Source: a virus
IMG/VR virus record: IMGVR_UViG_3300020057_001232
Span: 54,062 to 118,061 of that record
Reading direction: 5' to 3' (one strand)
DNA: 64,000 bases
Each line of letters begins with the position of its first letter. Within the stretch, counting starts at the first letter, position 1. Made by a program: the position numbers and the translations under genes. This document shows, piece by piece, positions 1 through 8,025 of the stretch. The notes beneath the pieces were generated by a model. The model was given only the letters and a program-made list of their open reading frames with translations, made no database searches and was not told the origin of the DNA.

Positions 1-23
1 TCCGCTGAGGAAGACAATTCGGC

Positions 24-52
24 TTGACGTAGGCTTCTTTTTTTGGTCTCAT
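24..52 (+). promoter_or_regulatory. Possible sigma70-type promoter of the first tRNA element
   Basis: A TTGACG box (24-29) is followed after 17 bases by TCTCAT (47-52), matching four of six consensus -10 positions. The predicted start near 59 would fall just before the structured tRNA element at 61. Inference from spacing and position only. Confidence 0.35.
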
Positions 53-60
53 AGACGTGA

Positions 61-191
61 GGTGGTCCCCTCAGCTTACGTTTACAAGCAAAAGTAGCTC
101 ACTTGGTAGAGCAAGACTCGTTCAAAGTTTAGGTAATCGGTTCAACTCCGATCTATTGCAACAATATAAAACGTAGACAACTTGGACCACC
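61..191 (+). ncRNA. tRNA-enclosing structured RNA element, copy 1
   Basis: Two nested helices enclose the tRNA at 88-160. The outer pairs GGTGGTC (61-67) with GACCACC (185-191); the inner pairs TACGTTT (77-83) with AAACGTA (169-175). Between them lie CCCC and CAGCT on the left and ACTTG (180-184) on the right; ACAAGC (84-89) follows the inner left strand. The same order, with different but still complementary helices, recurs at 56975-57112 and 57544-57680 around permuted tRNAs. CAAG and CTTG could also pair as a pseudoknot. A role in tRNA excision or end joining is inferred. Not recognised as a known family. Confidence 0.75.
88..160 (+). tRNA. tRNA-Glu (TTC), linear, unusual anticodon loop
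   Basis: The cloverleaf reads: acceptor GCAAAAG/CTATTGC (one A-A mismatch), D-arm GCTC/GAGC with GG in the loop, anticodon arm AGACT/AGTTT with loop CGTTCAA, and T-arm ATCGG/CCGAT with loop TTCAACT. The loop geometry gives anticodon TTC (121-123). Position 33 is G instead of the nearly universal T, and no CCA is encoded. The 5' G lies inside the conserved ACAAGC of the surrounding element. Isotype is inferred from the anticodon only. Confidence 0.7.
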
Positions 192-201
192 TACTCTCAT
201 A

Positions 202-229
202 ACCCGCACGAGCGGGTTTTTCTTTTGGT
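202..229 (+). terminator. Rho-independent terminator after tRNA element
   Basis: ACCCGC, loop ACGA, GCGGGT, followed by a T-rich tract. It ends the tRNA transcript before the gene at 236. Confidence 0.85.
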
Positions 230-235
230 GAAAGC

Positions 236-1096
236 ATGTTGAATTTTACAGCACTAGCCAAACCCGTAAGAGTCGTTGTCCCGATTCTCAACCGCTCTTT
301 TACTTACAACAAGAAGCTTTACAAAATAGGTGTAGACGATGGCTGGTGGCAGGTGGAGCTTCAAGGCAATAAAGCGACGGCTATTGAAACACATCTATGG
401 ACCGACCCCCCTCGGAATGCTTTACGGGGGGTTAGTTACGGCACGAGAGTTGTTTTTTCACATTTTGAAGTGGCTCGCCGCAAATATTCGCTGGACGTTA
501 TAGCCCCTCTTGAATTTCCTAATGTTGAAACTTTCGCAAGTATTTTCGTCATGGTGTGGGAAGATAACCGCACCTACTACGTGATGCCTTGCTACGCAGA
601 CTTCAAGACGGTCTACATCAAAGATCTCCTTGACGACAATTTAACCCTTGAAAACGTGAAAGAGATAACTCCCGAGCTGCGGACAGTGTTTCTTTTTCAT
701 GCACTTGAACGCATCGAGATTCGCAAAAAGCTCGAAGAGCTTGAGAAGATCAAACATGAAGAGGAAATGAAACAGACCGTAGAAGGTCGCCTTCGGTTTG
801 CCTTTGATCGCTCTGGAGCTACGATCACTGAGTATCACGTAGGCAATGGTCGCATTGAGGTGACATGGAGCGTTCCGGGAGCAGGCAGTTTCAACTCTGT
901 CCTCGATGACAAAACCTTTATGGTCCTCGAAGCGGGCTACTGTATGTCAGGAGATGACCGTCGTCACAACGTCACAAGTATGGTAAAGACGGCGGAAGAC
1001 TACCACGCACGCCGTCTCGTCCATAGAACTCGTGGTCGCACGTTCGACCGCACCTTAGACCCTCACGAGGAACGTGATTATGACTACGACGATTAA
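236..1096 (+). CDS. Hypothetical protein, 286 aa
   Basis: I do not recognise this protein. It is soluble, with no signal peptide or membrane segment. A charged Glu/Lys-rich stretch around residues 160-185 looks helical or coiled, and the C-terminus is rich in Arg, Asp and Tyr. The start is the first ATG after the terminator, with only a weak ribosome site (GGTGA). The stop overlaps the next gene, so the two are probably co-transcribed. Confidence 0.75.
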   Translation: MLNFTALAKPVRVVVPILNRSFTYNKKLYKIGVDDGWWQVELQGNKATAIETHLWTDPPRNALRGVSYGTRVVFSHFEVARRKYSLDVIAPLEFPNVETFASIFVMVWEDNRTYYVMPCYADFKTVYIKDLLDDNLTLENVKEITPELRTVFLFHALERIEIRKKLEELEKIKHEEEMKQTVEGRLRFAFDRSGATITEYHVGNGRIEVTWSVPGAGSFNSVLDDKTFMVLEAGYCMSGDDRRHNVTSMVKTAEDYHARRLVHRTRGRTFDRTLDPHEERDYDYDD

Positions 1097-1571
1097 TGAT
1101 ATGCCGACTTTTCACCGAGAGAGCAGCCTCGTCACGTACTCTTCTCTGCCGCAAATTCTGCGGAAGAAGGTGTCGCTAAGCTTAGGCACGCCGGGAACCG
1201 TAGAGTTCGACTTCTTAGAAGTGTGGGAGTTCTTCAAAAAAGTGAAGACGCACGACGACTACGAGTTCTCCAATTGGCAGTTTTTCCACGTCCACCCTCC
1301 CGGACTTAACTGTGCGTCGGGGCTTGATATCGAATGTGCTAAGGGTCTAGCTTTAGCTTTCGGTCACCCGCTCTACTTCAGCATTGTGACCTTTGGAGCC
1401 AACGCCGAAGAACGCACGGTAACAAGCTTCGTCGCTTCGCCAAGCGGGCTAGAGCAGCTCTCTCCTACGAGTAACATCAATTACTTGAAGGCTTCTTATT
1501 TAAGCAAGTCAGAAGCCGAAGATCTATATTGGATGAGTTACACAAGCGGGGAAGATTTGTGTCAGAAATAA
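1080..1571 (+). CDS. Hypothetical protein, 163 aa
   Basis: Unrecognised soluble protein. The ATG at 1080 is chosen because GAGG lies about nine bases upstream; GTG at 1074 and ATG at 1101 are alternatives. It overlaps the preceding gene by 17 bases and the ThiF-like gene downstream by a few codons, an arrangement typical of a phage operon. No motif gives a function. Confidence 0.65.
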   Translation: MTTTINDMPTFHRESSLVTYSSLPQILRKKVSLSLGTPGTVEFDFLEVWEFFKKVKTHDDYEFSNWQFFHVHPPGLNCASGLDIECAKGLALAFGHPLYFSIVTFGANAEERTVTSFVASPSGLEQLSPTSNINYLKASYLSKSEAEDLYWMSYTSGEDLCQK

Positions 1572-2146
1572 ACAAAGTTACAGTGCTTGGTCTAGGAGCA
1601 ATCGGTAGCAATCTTCTTCTACAGTTAGCTAAAACACTTCCAGATTTGCAGTATGTCGGCATCGACTACGACAAAGTGGAAGTGCGTAACATTGGTCCGC
1701 AAGCTTACATGACGGAACACGTAAATGCACCTAAGGCAAAAGCTTTAGCAGCAGTTATTGCAAGATATGCAAGACGTGCTCGCTACCAAGCTGTAGATAA
1801 GAAACTTACTGAAGTCTACAAGCCGGAACCGAACGAACTCGTCCTTGATTGCTTTGACAACACAGCTTCTAGAAAGCTGACAACCGTCGAAGGTCATGTG
1901 CTCCATGTCGGCTTTTCCCCTTTCTATTCGGCGGAAGCTATATGGTCGCCGCACTTTGAGCCAGCGGGGGATGTTCCCGCTGATGCTCCCGACATCTGTA
2001 CGATGGCTGGTGCTACACCCTTCATCCACTTCGTTGTAAACGCGGCAGCTTTACTTGTCGTAAATTTTGTCTTGAACGGAATCAAGAGAGACCTTATAGT
2101 GATCGGATCAATCCAAAACGGTTTTAACTTGAGGTATCTATCTTGA
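1559..2146 (+). CDS. ThiF/E1-like nucleotide-binding protein
   Basis: The N-terminus has the Rossmann motif GLGAIGSN, followed by an acidic strand end (GIDYDKVEVRN) typical of the ThiF/MoeB/E1 family, whose members adenylate the C-terminus of ubiquitin-like proteins. At 195 aa it is shorter than canonical members, and no CxxC zinc pairs or clear catalytic Cys loop are visible, so adenylation is not assured. The start is taken as GTG at 1559 after GGGGAAG; an ATG at 1529 lies deep inside the previous gene. Its partner is unknown, and no ubiquitin-like gene is evident next to it. Confidence 0.65.
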   Translation: MSEINKVTVLGLGAIGSNLLLQLAKTLPDLQYVGIDYDKVEVRNIGPQAYMTEHVNAPKAKALAAVIARYARRARYQAVDKKLTEVYKPEPNELVLDCFDNTASRKLTTVEGHVLHVGFSPFYSAEAIWSPHFEPAGDVPADAPDICTMAGATPFIHFVVNAAALLVVNFVLNGIKRDLIVIGSIQNGFNLRYLS

Positions 2147-2547
2147 CGACATATTGGTCGGATGTTGACAGGTTCAACGAAATTTACAAGCTACCTAGAC
2201 CTGTCAAACCGACTAATCCAGCGAACGACCGTTTGGACTTCTTTAAGCAAATTCTTTTAGAAGAAGTCGAAGAAGTTGAAGCGATCAAGGCTAAAACCGA
2301 TCCTCTTGAGCGGTTGACAGATCTTGGCGATTGGCTTGCGGACATCATCGTCTACTGCTCAACGGAGGCTCGCCGCCATGGTCTCCCCATTGAAAAGATC
2401 CTCGATGTAATAATGCAGTCGAATTTTTCCAAGCTCGGTGCAGATGGGAAAACGATCTACGACGAGCGAGGTAAGGTTCTCAAGGGACCTAACTACTGGA
2501 AACCAGAACCGTCTATCCAAAAACTTATAGAGAAGGAGTTGGCATGA
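2143..2547 (+). CDS. MazG-like NTP pyrophosphohydrolase
   Basis: All-alpha protein of 134 aa with the EEVEEVE helix near residue 45 and the later DWLADIIVY helix that carry the metal-binding Glu/Asp of the MazG/dUTPase-C/HisE fold. Such enzymes hydrolyse (d)NTPs to NMP and pyrophosphate, cleaning or balancing nucleotide pools; phages often carry them with ribonucleotide reductase and DHFR, as here. The start is TTG, overlapping the previous stop (TTGA). Substrate cannot be assigned. Confidence 0.75.
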   Translation: MTTYWSDVDRFNEIYKLPRPVKPTNPANDRLDFFKQILLEEVEEVEAIKAKTDPLERLTDLGDWLADIIVYCSTEARRHGLPIEKILDVIMQSNFSKLGADGKTIYDERGKVLKGPNYWKPEPSIQKLIEKELA

Positions 2548-2903
2548 AGTTCAAGTTGATTTTAGCATTTATGGTTCTTGTGGTCGGCGTTGGCGTCTGT
2601 GGATACTTCTACAGCTACGTCTTTGCCCGCACCGTCGTCGGTGAGATCGTAGACGTAAAACATGCAGGTGCCACAGGCTTTGCGGTGAATCGTGAAATCG
2701 CTTTTTCCATGGCAGTAGCCGTTAAAGACGGAACATCCGGCGAGATCGTTACCGCAAGCACGGAAGACCGCCAATGGGCGGTTGCTAAAGCAGGCATGTG
2801 CGCTGAAGCTAAATTCTTCCCGTATCCGCCGTGGGATCTTGAGAAGTCTGGAACGTATTATAATGCTCGACTGGTAAAGTTGAGTGAGTGTCCGGCGAAG
2901 TGA
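2544..2903 (+). CDS. Small membrane-anchored hypothetical protein
   Basis: 119 aa. A hydrophobic N-terminal segment (about residues 5-28) would act as a membrane anchor or uncleaved signal; the rest is a small beta-rich extracytoplasmic domain with two Cys. It starts by an ATGA overlap with the MazG-like gene. The 3' 95 bases overlap the convergent minus-strand gene. Confidence 0.65.
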   Translation: MKFKLILAFMVLVVGVGVCGYFYSYVFARTVVGEIVDVKHAGATGFAVNREIAFSMAVAVKDGTSGEIVTASTEDRQWAVAKAGMCAEAKFFPYPPWDLEKSGTYYNARLVKLSECPAK

Positions 2904-3906
2904 CCGCAGCGGCAACGTCAGGACTTTGCCACTTCTTGACGCTGCCTTTGACCCAAACAAGTCGCAGCTCTTTTCGCCCCTCGCCACAATACCGCCAACC
3001 TAAATGGGCAGCGGAAGACCAACTATCGTCTTGATAGTTTTTGTCTTTTAGCCAGTTGTAACCGATGAGCATGATCTTAGCTTGGCTGAGGTCTTTGTCT
3101 GCTCGTAGGATTTCCTTGCCGCTAGCAGATTTCAATCGAACTTCGTTTACGAACTCTCTGATATCAGGTTTGCCGCTGTGGAGATAAGCGACGGTGTTGA
3201 GCATGATAGGTACGTGGTAGACGTAGAAGTCTTGTCCTACGATTGTCTTCTCTTCGGGGTGGTCAACCAAGAACTCCATCTTCTTGTAGCCTTTGCCTTT
3301 GAAGGCGTCCGACAAACGGATCTCTTTGTCTTTAGGCACCGTTTTAAACGTGTAACAGCGGTTGTAGTTTTTGTCGATCCAAGCAAAGAAGATTACGCTG
3401 TCGTCGGGTGTGGCGTTAGGGTAGCCGCCTTTGACACGGTGATGAGCAGGGATCTTGTTGAAAGGTCCGATGTAATACCAAAAGCTGTTTAACTCGTCTC
3501 CGTCATCGTCTTTGATGTAGGAAGGCAATTGCACGAAGCCGCTCGCGAACTCCGGCATGTCGGCAAAGCGTAGCTTGTCGAGGCACACCTTCTTGAACTT
3601 CTCAAAGAAGCGGTCTTCGAAGAGGTGAACTTTTTCGTCGCCGTAAGCATCGTAGCAACAAAGCACGTTGGCGAAGAAAATGCCTACGTCAGTGAAGAAA
3701 AGTTTCCCAAACAACATCTCGATCATCATGACGAGCTGCGGTCTCTTCTCTTCCACCTCGTACTTGCCCGTTCTTACGTGATCTACAAGCTTCTTCGTCA
3801 AGTAGTTGACACACCCTTTTGACGGGACCAGATCCCGCATTAGCGATTTCCAGTCAGGCTCCCGCTGCTCTTTCAAGATCTCAGGCAAAAACTTAGTAAC
3901 CCGCAA
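2809..3906 (-). CDS. Hypothetical protein, 365 aa
   Basis: Unrecognised soluble protein. The N-terminal third is helical (residues 1-110), the middle beta-rich with many aromatic residues. The last 30 or so residues are antisense to the plus-strand gene ending at 2903 and look less ordered, so the original stop may have been lost. It stands alone on the minus strand among plus-strand genes. Confidence 0.65.
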   Translation of the reverse strand: MRVTKFLPEILKEQREPDWKSLMRDLVPSKGCVNYLTKKLVDHVRTGKYEVEEKRPQLVMMIEMLFGKLFFTDVGIFFANVLCCYDAYGDEKVHLFEDRFFEKFKKVCLDKLRFADMPEFASGFVQLPSYIKDDDGDELNSFWYYIGPFNKIPAHHRVKGGYPNATPDDSVIFFAWIDKNYNRCYTFKTVPKDKEIRLSDAFKGKGYKKMEFLVDHPEEKTIVGQDFYVYHVPIMLNTVAYLHSGKPDIREFVNEVRLKSASGKEILRADKDLSQAKIMLIGYNWLKDKNYQDDSWSSAAHLGWRYCGEGRKELRLVWVKGSVKKWQSPDVAAAVTSPDTHSTLPVEHYNTFQTSQDPTADTGRI

Positions 3907-4175
3907 GACGTAACCTCCAAAGCTTGTTGGCTTCTTCTAACATACCTAGCCTGCCTAAGCCCTTAAAAAATAACACCTCTTATAAATCAGGTGGTTAAGT
4001 TATTTACTCTAAAGCTTACAATAAAGATGCCGATACAATAATAGGCATTTACAATATTATTAAAGGGGTTCTTATAATCCATTTACCGAAATTCGGCGTA
4101 AAGCCCCTAGCTTTAGCTATGGGGATATAAGCCGTCCTAGTTCACAACTTGCTCTTTTTCTACACACAGCCCCCG
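3907..4175. other. Intergenic region between divergent genes
   Basis: AT-rich region with no convincing gene. It holds the divergent starts of the genes ending at 3906 (minus) and starting at 4176 (plus) and one degenerate IS200/IS605-like hairpin (4083-4137). Promoters probably lie here, but none could be fixed. Confidence 0.5.
4083..4137 (+). repeat. IS200/IS605 right-end-like hairpin, degenerate copy
   Basis: Contains CCCCTAGCTTTAGCTATGGGG, an imperfect palindrome with one bulged base. Its reverse complement aligns over about 45 bases with the copies at 47674, 51288 and 57415, including the shared GCTAAAGC loop and the TTTACGC and TTTCG flanks. It is the most diverged of the four. No transposase gene is nearby. 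Confidence 0.6.
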
Positions 4176-4724
4176 ATGTTTGATCGAAAGCAAACTTGGG
4201 ACTACATCAAAAACCAGTGTACAGGCGAGCGGACCTTCAGCTTGAAGGGTCGCACGCCGGAGTCGCTTTTGCGGCTTGTAACAGCTTGGCATCGAGATCT
4301 AGCACACGACAGGCAGTTAAAGTCATTAGGCATTAGAAAAGATGCGAAATGGGAACCTTCCGGCATAGGAGCGTTCGAGAAACAAACGGGCTCCATTGAA
4401 GAGAACAATTATAAGCTGATCCAGATAAAGGAAATCACCTCTTATAAAGGGCTTGCAGAAGAAGGCAGACGCATGAAGCACTGCGTCAGAAGCTACGCCC
4501 AATCATGTATCGACGGCAGACGAGCCATATTTTCTTTCGTCCGAGCCGACCTCTGGAATGCAGCAGAGGGGAAAAACAGCTTGACGTTAGAGGTAGACCT
4601 CAATGTCCGCAGCATCTGTCAGATCCGTGGCTTTGAAAACCGCAAGCCGCTAAGTAGCGAAATGAAGTTCATTCAGGAATGGGCTCAAGTAGAACGCTTA
4701 ACTGTATCGAGATATCTTTCATGA
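4176..4724 (+). CDS. PcfJ-like protein
   Basis: The C-terminal half has the PcfJ-family signature: EEGRRMKHCVRSYA (residues ~95-110), then a strand pair and the motif QIRGFENRKP. PcfJ proteins are widespread on plasmids and phages; the function is poorly known. Start placed at ATG 4176 because the upstream TTG extension lacks a ribosome site. A longer protein of the same kind is at 26928-27992. Confidence 0.65.
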   Translation: MFDRKQTWDYIKNQCTGERTFSLKGRTPESLLRLVTAWHRDLAHDRQLKSLGIRKDAKWEPSGIGAFEKQTGSIEENNYKLIQIKEITSYKGLAEEGRRMKHCVRSYAQSCIDGRRAIFSFVRADLWNAAEGKNSLTLEVDLNVRSICQIRGFENRKPLSSEMKFIQEWAQVERLTVSRYLS

Positions 4725-4754
4725 GAAAGAAGATCTTCTTTTGACATTAAAGGA

Positions 4755-4788
4755 CACGGTTTATTCATATAGCGGTTCATAAACCGTG
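4755..4788 (+). other. Perfect 10-bp hairpin upstream of lipoprotein gene
   Basis: CACGGTTTAT and ATAAACCGTG form a perfect stem with a 14-base loop, with no T-run directly after. It may stop transcription of the PcfJ-like gene or act as an operator. Confidence 0.5.
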
Positions 4789-4791
4789 GGT

Positions 4792-4821
4792 TTGACTATC
4801 TAAAAAAGTATAAAATATAGG
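4792..4821 (+). promoter_or_regulatory. Possible promoter of GH114-like lipoprotein gene
   Basis: TTGACT (4792-4797), an 18-base AT-rich spacer and TATAGG (4816-4821), about 40 bases before the start codon. A strong ribosome site, AGGAGG, precedes the ATG at 4861. Consensus match is moderate. Confidence 0.35.
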
Positions 4822-4860
4822 GGCAACTTATATTTTCATATGTTTTGATAGGAGGCTCTA

Positions 4861-6198
4861 ATGAAGTTCTATTCCCTTTTATTTGCGGTCTTGATGACCG
4901 CCTCAGGATGTGTAACTACACCCGACGAAAAGCCCACGACGGCGAGCAACCGCCCTCGACACCGACCTGGAAAACCTTCCGTCTCGGCTGCGGCAACTAC
5001 GACGAAACTAGTGGCTGCATCTTTAGTAATGAACAAGGGTTCGAAAAGCTCGCAGCCGCTTTCCGTGCTCTCGGTTCAAGATCAGTCCGGGACGGTGGAC
5101 GGCTGGAGCAAGTACATCGAGTTCACGCCGGTCTCGACAGGCTTAACGGCGAACTTTATCTTCAATGTCCCCGCAGGTGTTACGCCTACGGCGTTGACAG
5201 TTAAAACAAACTACAAAGGACGCCGAAAAGGATCTCAACTGTGGGGTTGGAAACTTTATAATTTTACAACTGGAACTTGGGTAACTGTAGGTGACAACAC
5301 GCCTGCCGCATCTTGGACGTGGACACCGATGTCCTTTCCTGTACCGGCTCCGCTTAGCCGCTTTATGAATGCCTCACGGCAGATAAAACTACGCTTCGAC
5401 ACCTTTTCAGGCGTAGACCTTTGCGACATTGATTACCTCGTAATTGAAGCGACAACGGATGTTGTGCCACCGCCTCCACCTCCACCCTCAGGTACTTGGT
5501 GGAAACCAACACCTGGGATCAAGTGGCAGATGCAATATACGGGCACCATTGACATCAACGTAAATGCGCCCGTTTACTTCCTAGATACGTTCTTCTCGTC
5601 TAAGACCTTGATCGACCAAGTTAAGGCTAAAGGACGCAAAGTCATTTGCTACATCAATGGCGGCAGTTGGGAAAGCTACGCCCCTGACGCTGCCAGTTTC
5701 CCGGCTTCTGTGATCGGTAAGGGAGTCAGCGGGTGGGCGGACGAGAAGTTTATCGACATTAGGCAGGTCGATATTCTTTGGGCGATTATGCTTAAGAGAA
5801 TCGACATGGCGCAGCAGAAAGGCTGCGACGGCTTCTACCACGATTGGGCTCACATCTTCACCGAGGACACGGGCTTTCCGATCACGGCAGCGGACCAAAT
5901 CAAGTGGAACACGCTTTTCGCCACCGAAGGTCACAAGCGAAACATGAGTGTGGGGCTTATCAATGATCTTTTACAAGTAAAAGAGCTTGTAAACTTGTAC
6001 GATTGGGGCATGATTGAGTCTTGCAATGTATACAACGAGTGTGCTTACGAGAACCCCTTCATCGCCCAAAACAAAGCGGTCTTCGCCCTTGAGTATCAAG
6101 GCGATCCCGCCGCCGTCTGTCCGAAGCTGAACGCTTTGAACTTTGACGGGCAGTACAAGCACCTACTTTTAGACGCCTGGAAACAAGACTGTAGATAA
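4861..6198 (+). CDS. Lipoprotein GH114-like glycosidase (endo-polygalactosaminidase type)
   Basis: 445 aa. Residues 1-17 form a lipoprotein signal peptide ending in a lipobox-like ASGC, so the protein is probably lipidated and periplasmic or outer-membrane bound. Residues ~50-195 form a beta-rich domain; a Pro-rich linker (PPPPPPPS) near residue 205 joins it to a TIM-barrel like GH114/TM1410 (about 210-445), with WQMQYTG at the start, VICYINGG, GCDGFYHDW and a late ALEYQGD. GH114 enzymes cut alpha-1,4-linked galactosamine polymers. Preceded by a hairpin, a candidate promoter and AGGAGG, and followed by a strong terminator, so it is its own unit. Substrate in the host is unknown. Confidence 0.75.
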   Translation: MKFYSLLFAVLMTASGCVTTPDEKPTTASNRPRHRPGKPSVSAAATTTKLVAASLVMNKGSKSSQPLSVLSVQDQSGTVDGWSKYIEFTPVSTGLTANFIFNVPAGVTPTALTVKTNYKGRRKGSQLWGWKLYNFTTGTWVTVGDNTPAASWTWTPMSFPVPAPLSRFMNASRQIKLRFDTFSGVDLCDIDYLVIEATTDVVPPPPPPPSGTWWKPTPGIKWQMQYTGTIDINVNAPVYFLDTFFSSKTLIDQVKAKGRKVICYINGGSWESYAPDAASFPASVIGKGVSGWADEKFIDIRQVDILWAIMLKRIDMAQQKGCDGFYHDWAHIFTEDTGFPITAADQIKWNTLFATEGHKRNMSVGLINDLLQVKELVNLYDWGMIESCNVYNECAYENPFIAQNKAVFALEYQGDPAAVCPKLNALNFDGQYKHLLLDAWKQDCR

Positions 6199-6213
6199 GT
6201 ATTGATCTTTTAG

Positions 6214-6247
6214 ACGCCGCATTGACCCTAGATCAATGCGGCGTTTA
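6214..6247 (+). terminator. Rho-independent terminator
   Basis: A perfect 12-bp stem (ACGCCGCATTGA/TCAATGCGGCGT), seven-base loop, then T-rich sequence. It ends the GH114-like gene and shows that the next gene must start downstream of it. Confidence 0.85.
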
Positions 6248-6316
6248 ACTTTAATCCTCTTTGAGGTAAGCTGTCCCCTTCAGAAACCCAGCGAAGCGGT
6301 AAAAAAGGTTCAAGAC

Positions 6317-7312
6317 ATGAGAGAAAAGATCTTTCAAGCCGTCATCGGCTCACATCTTTATGGAACAAGCCGTCCGCAGAGTGACGAAGACTTTTTAGGA
6401 GTTTACTTGCCTACGGCGGAAGATCTTTGTTCGATGCAGAGCCCTCCCGGTGAAATCAGCGAGAACGTCAAACTGACCGAAGGGCGACGTAATTCTGCGG
6501 GTGATGTTGACAGCAAATTCTTCAGTGTCAAACGCTTCTTCGAGCTAGCTCTGCAAGGTCAAACAACTGCTATCGAGCTGTTCTTTGTCCCTGACGAATT
6601 AGTAACGATCAAGACACCTCTTTGGGACGAGATCAAAGCGCACCGCAGTCTCTTCTTGTCGAAACAAAGCGTAGCTCCGTTTGTGGGCTTTTGCCGTTCG
6701 CAAGCGGGCAAAGCTACGCTTAAAGGTCAGAACTTAAAGCAGCTCCAAAAGCTGATAAAGGCTCTTGAAGCGTTGACCGAGAACGACAAGAAAAGAAAGA
6801 TCATGAGCTTTGTCGATATGGACGACGTTTCGGCGGCAGAAGCACTAGGGGAGGGAGCCATGCTTTTTGGTATGGAGTTCCCGGTCTTCTTAGATCAGAA
6901 CGGCATCTTCCATTTGGTCGTCTGCAACAACCGTAAACTCACCATAAACAACACGGCGGAATCGTGGCTGACGACAGCTCGTATTCTAGAAGAACGCTAC
7001 GGCACAAGGGTTCGGACGGCGGCTGACACCCACTACGATTACAAGTCGCTTTACCATGCGTTTAGAATCGCTGGCGAAGCTGAAGAGCTTTTGGTCGAGG
7101 GGCGCTTGAGCTTGCCGAGACCACAGCAGGAGTTGGAGTTTTTAATGGCGCTACGTGCGGAGACTTTTGCCCCCGACTACATGGAGCAGTTAGAAGCCTG
7201 TATTGCCAAAGTCGAAGCACTCAAAAGCAAAAGCTCTTTGCCTGATAAGCCTGACTACGACGCCGTTGGAAAACTCTGCATTGACTTACACCGTAAACTT
7301 TTTAACGCTTGA
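6317..7312 (+). CDS. Pol-beta superfamily nucleotidyltransferase
   Basis: 331 aa. The N-terminus IGSHLYGTSRPQSDEDF carries the GS...D-x-D-like motif of DNA polymerase beta superfamily nucleotidyltransferases (the phage/bacterial YcgL-type predicted group). The C-terminal half is helical. The ATG at 6317 is chosen because an in-frame start at 6236 lies in the terminator stem, and AAAGG precedes 6317. The substrate of this group is not established; RNA is possible. Followed after nine bases by the next gene. Confidence 0.7.
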   Translation: MREKIFQAVIGSHLYGTSRPQSDEDFLGVYLPTAEDLCSMQSPPGEISENVKLTEGRRNSAGDVDSKFFSVKRFFELALQGQTTAIELFFVPDELVTIKTPLWDEIKAHRSLFLSKQSVAPFVGFCRSQAGKATLKGQNLKQLQKLIKALEALTENDKKRKIMSFVDMDDVSAAEALGEGAMLFGMEFPVFLDQNGIFHLVVCNNRKLTINNTAESWLTTARILEERYGTRVRTAADTHYDYKSLYHAFRIAGEAEELLVEGRLSLPRPQQELEFLMALRAETFAPDYMEQLEACIAKVEALKSKSSLPDKPDYDAVGKLCIDLHRKLFNA

Positions 7313-7321
7313 GGATTTACA

Positions 7322-7900
7322 ATGACTATAGCCGATGCTGTGTTTGACCCAAACGTAAGACCTAAGCTCCGCTGTGAAGAGACTTGGAAACATGTAGCTA
7401 AGATCCTAGCTCCTAAAGTTTCGGAGTGGGCAGGTGAAGAAGTTCTAGAAGGTGAAAGCTTCGAAGACGAAATATTTCAAATTTTAGACGACGCCTTCAG
7501 CTTAGATGGTTTCAAGCTTGCCAAAGAGTTCGATGACCTCGGCTATGAAGCCGACTTAGATCTTGTAGAAATTTTAAACGAAGTAGAATACCTCGCCATG
7601 AATTTTAAGGCGAAGCAGGAACAGGCGTGGGTAGTTCACTTCGGAGCCAAAGCCAAACTGCTAGTCGGAGCCGTTGTCAAAGTTAAGCATAGACACGACG
7701 ACCAAGTGGGCACCATCGTTGAGATCGACAAAAAGCGGGGATACTACACCGTACAAATAGACGCTTTAGGGCACGGTGTTCAAAAAGTAGGCAGCCGAAC
7801 GGTTGGCTGCAATTACGCTTTTGAAGAAGTGGAGAAGTGGAATGCAGAGCTACAAAATGGAGATACCGTTTCTAGCACAAAGCCCGGAGCAAGCCCATGA
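7322..7900 (+). CDS. Hypothetical protein with small beta-barrel
   Basis: 192 aa. The acidic helical N-terminal ~100 residues are followed by a KOW/Tudor-like SH3 barrel signature (GAVVKVKHRHDDQVGTIVEI, around 118-140). The C-terminal tail is low complexity. Function unknown; binding to protein or nucleic acid is possible. Overlaps the small gene at 7897 by ATGA. Confidence 0.65.
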   Translation: MTIADAVFDPNVRPKLRCEETWKHVAKILAPKVSEWAGEEVLEGESFEDEIFQILDDAFSLDGFKLAKEFDDLGYEADLDLVEILNEVEYLAMNFKAKQEQAWVVHFGAKAKLLVGAVVKVKHRHDDQVGTIVEIDKKRGYYTVQIDALGHGVQKVGSRTVGCNYAFEEVEKWNAELQNGDTVSSTKPGASP

Positions 7901-8025
7901 AGCTCATGGAGAAGCTGGCGATACTCTGCCGGAGTTCGCTCTCGGAAGCGTCAACACCTGACCGTTTCGTCGTCAGCGACTACGACGGCAACCTCATAAA
8001 TCCTGAGTTCCACGAAGAGTTTTAG
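7897..8025 (+). CDS. Small hypothetical protein, 42 aa
   Basis: A short frame starting by ATGA overlap with the preceding stop and ending in TAG, four bases into the convergent minus-strand gene. The C-terminal half (VVSDYDGNLINPEF) looks like real coding sequence. No function suggested. Confidence 0.5.
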   Translation: MKLMEKLAILCRSSLSEASTPDRFVVSDYDGNLINPEFHEEF

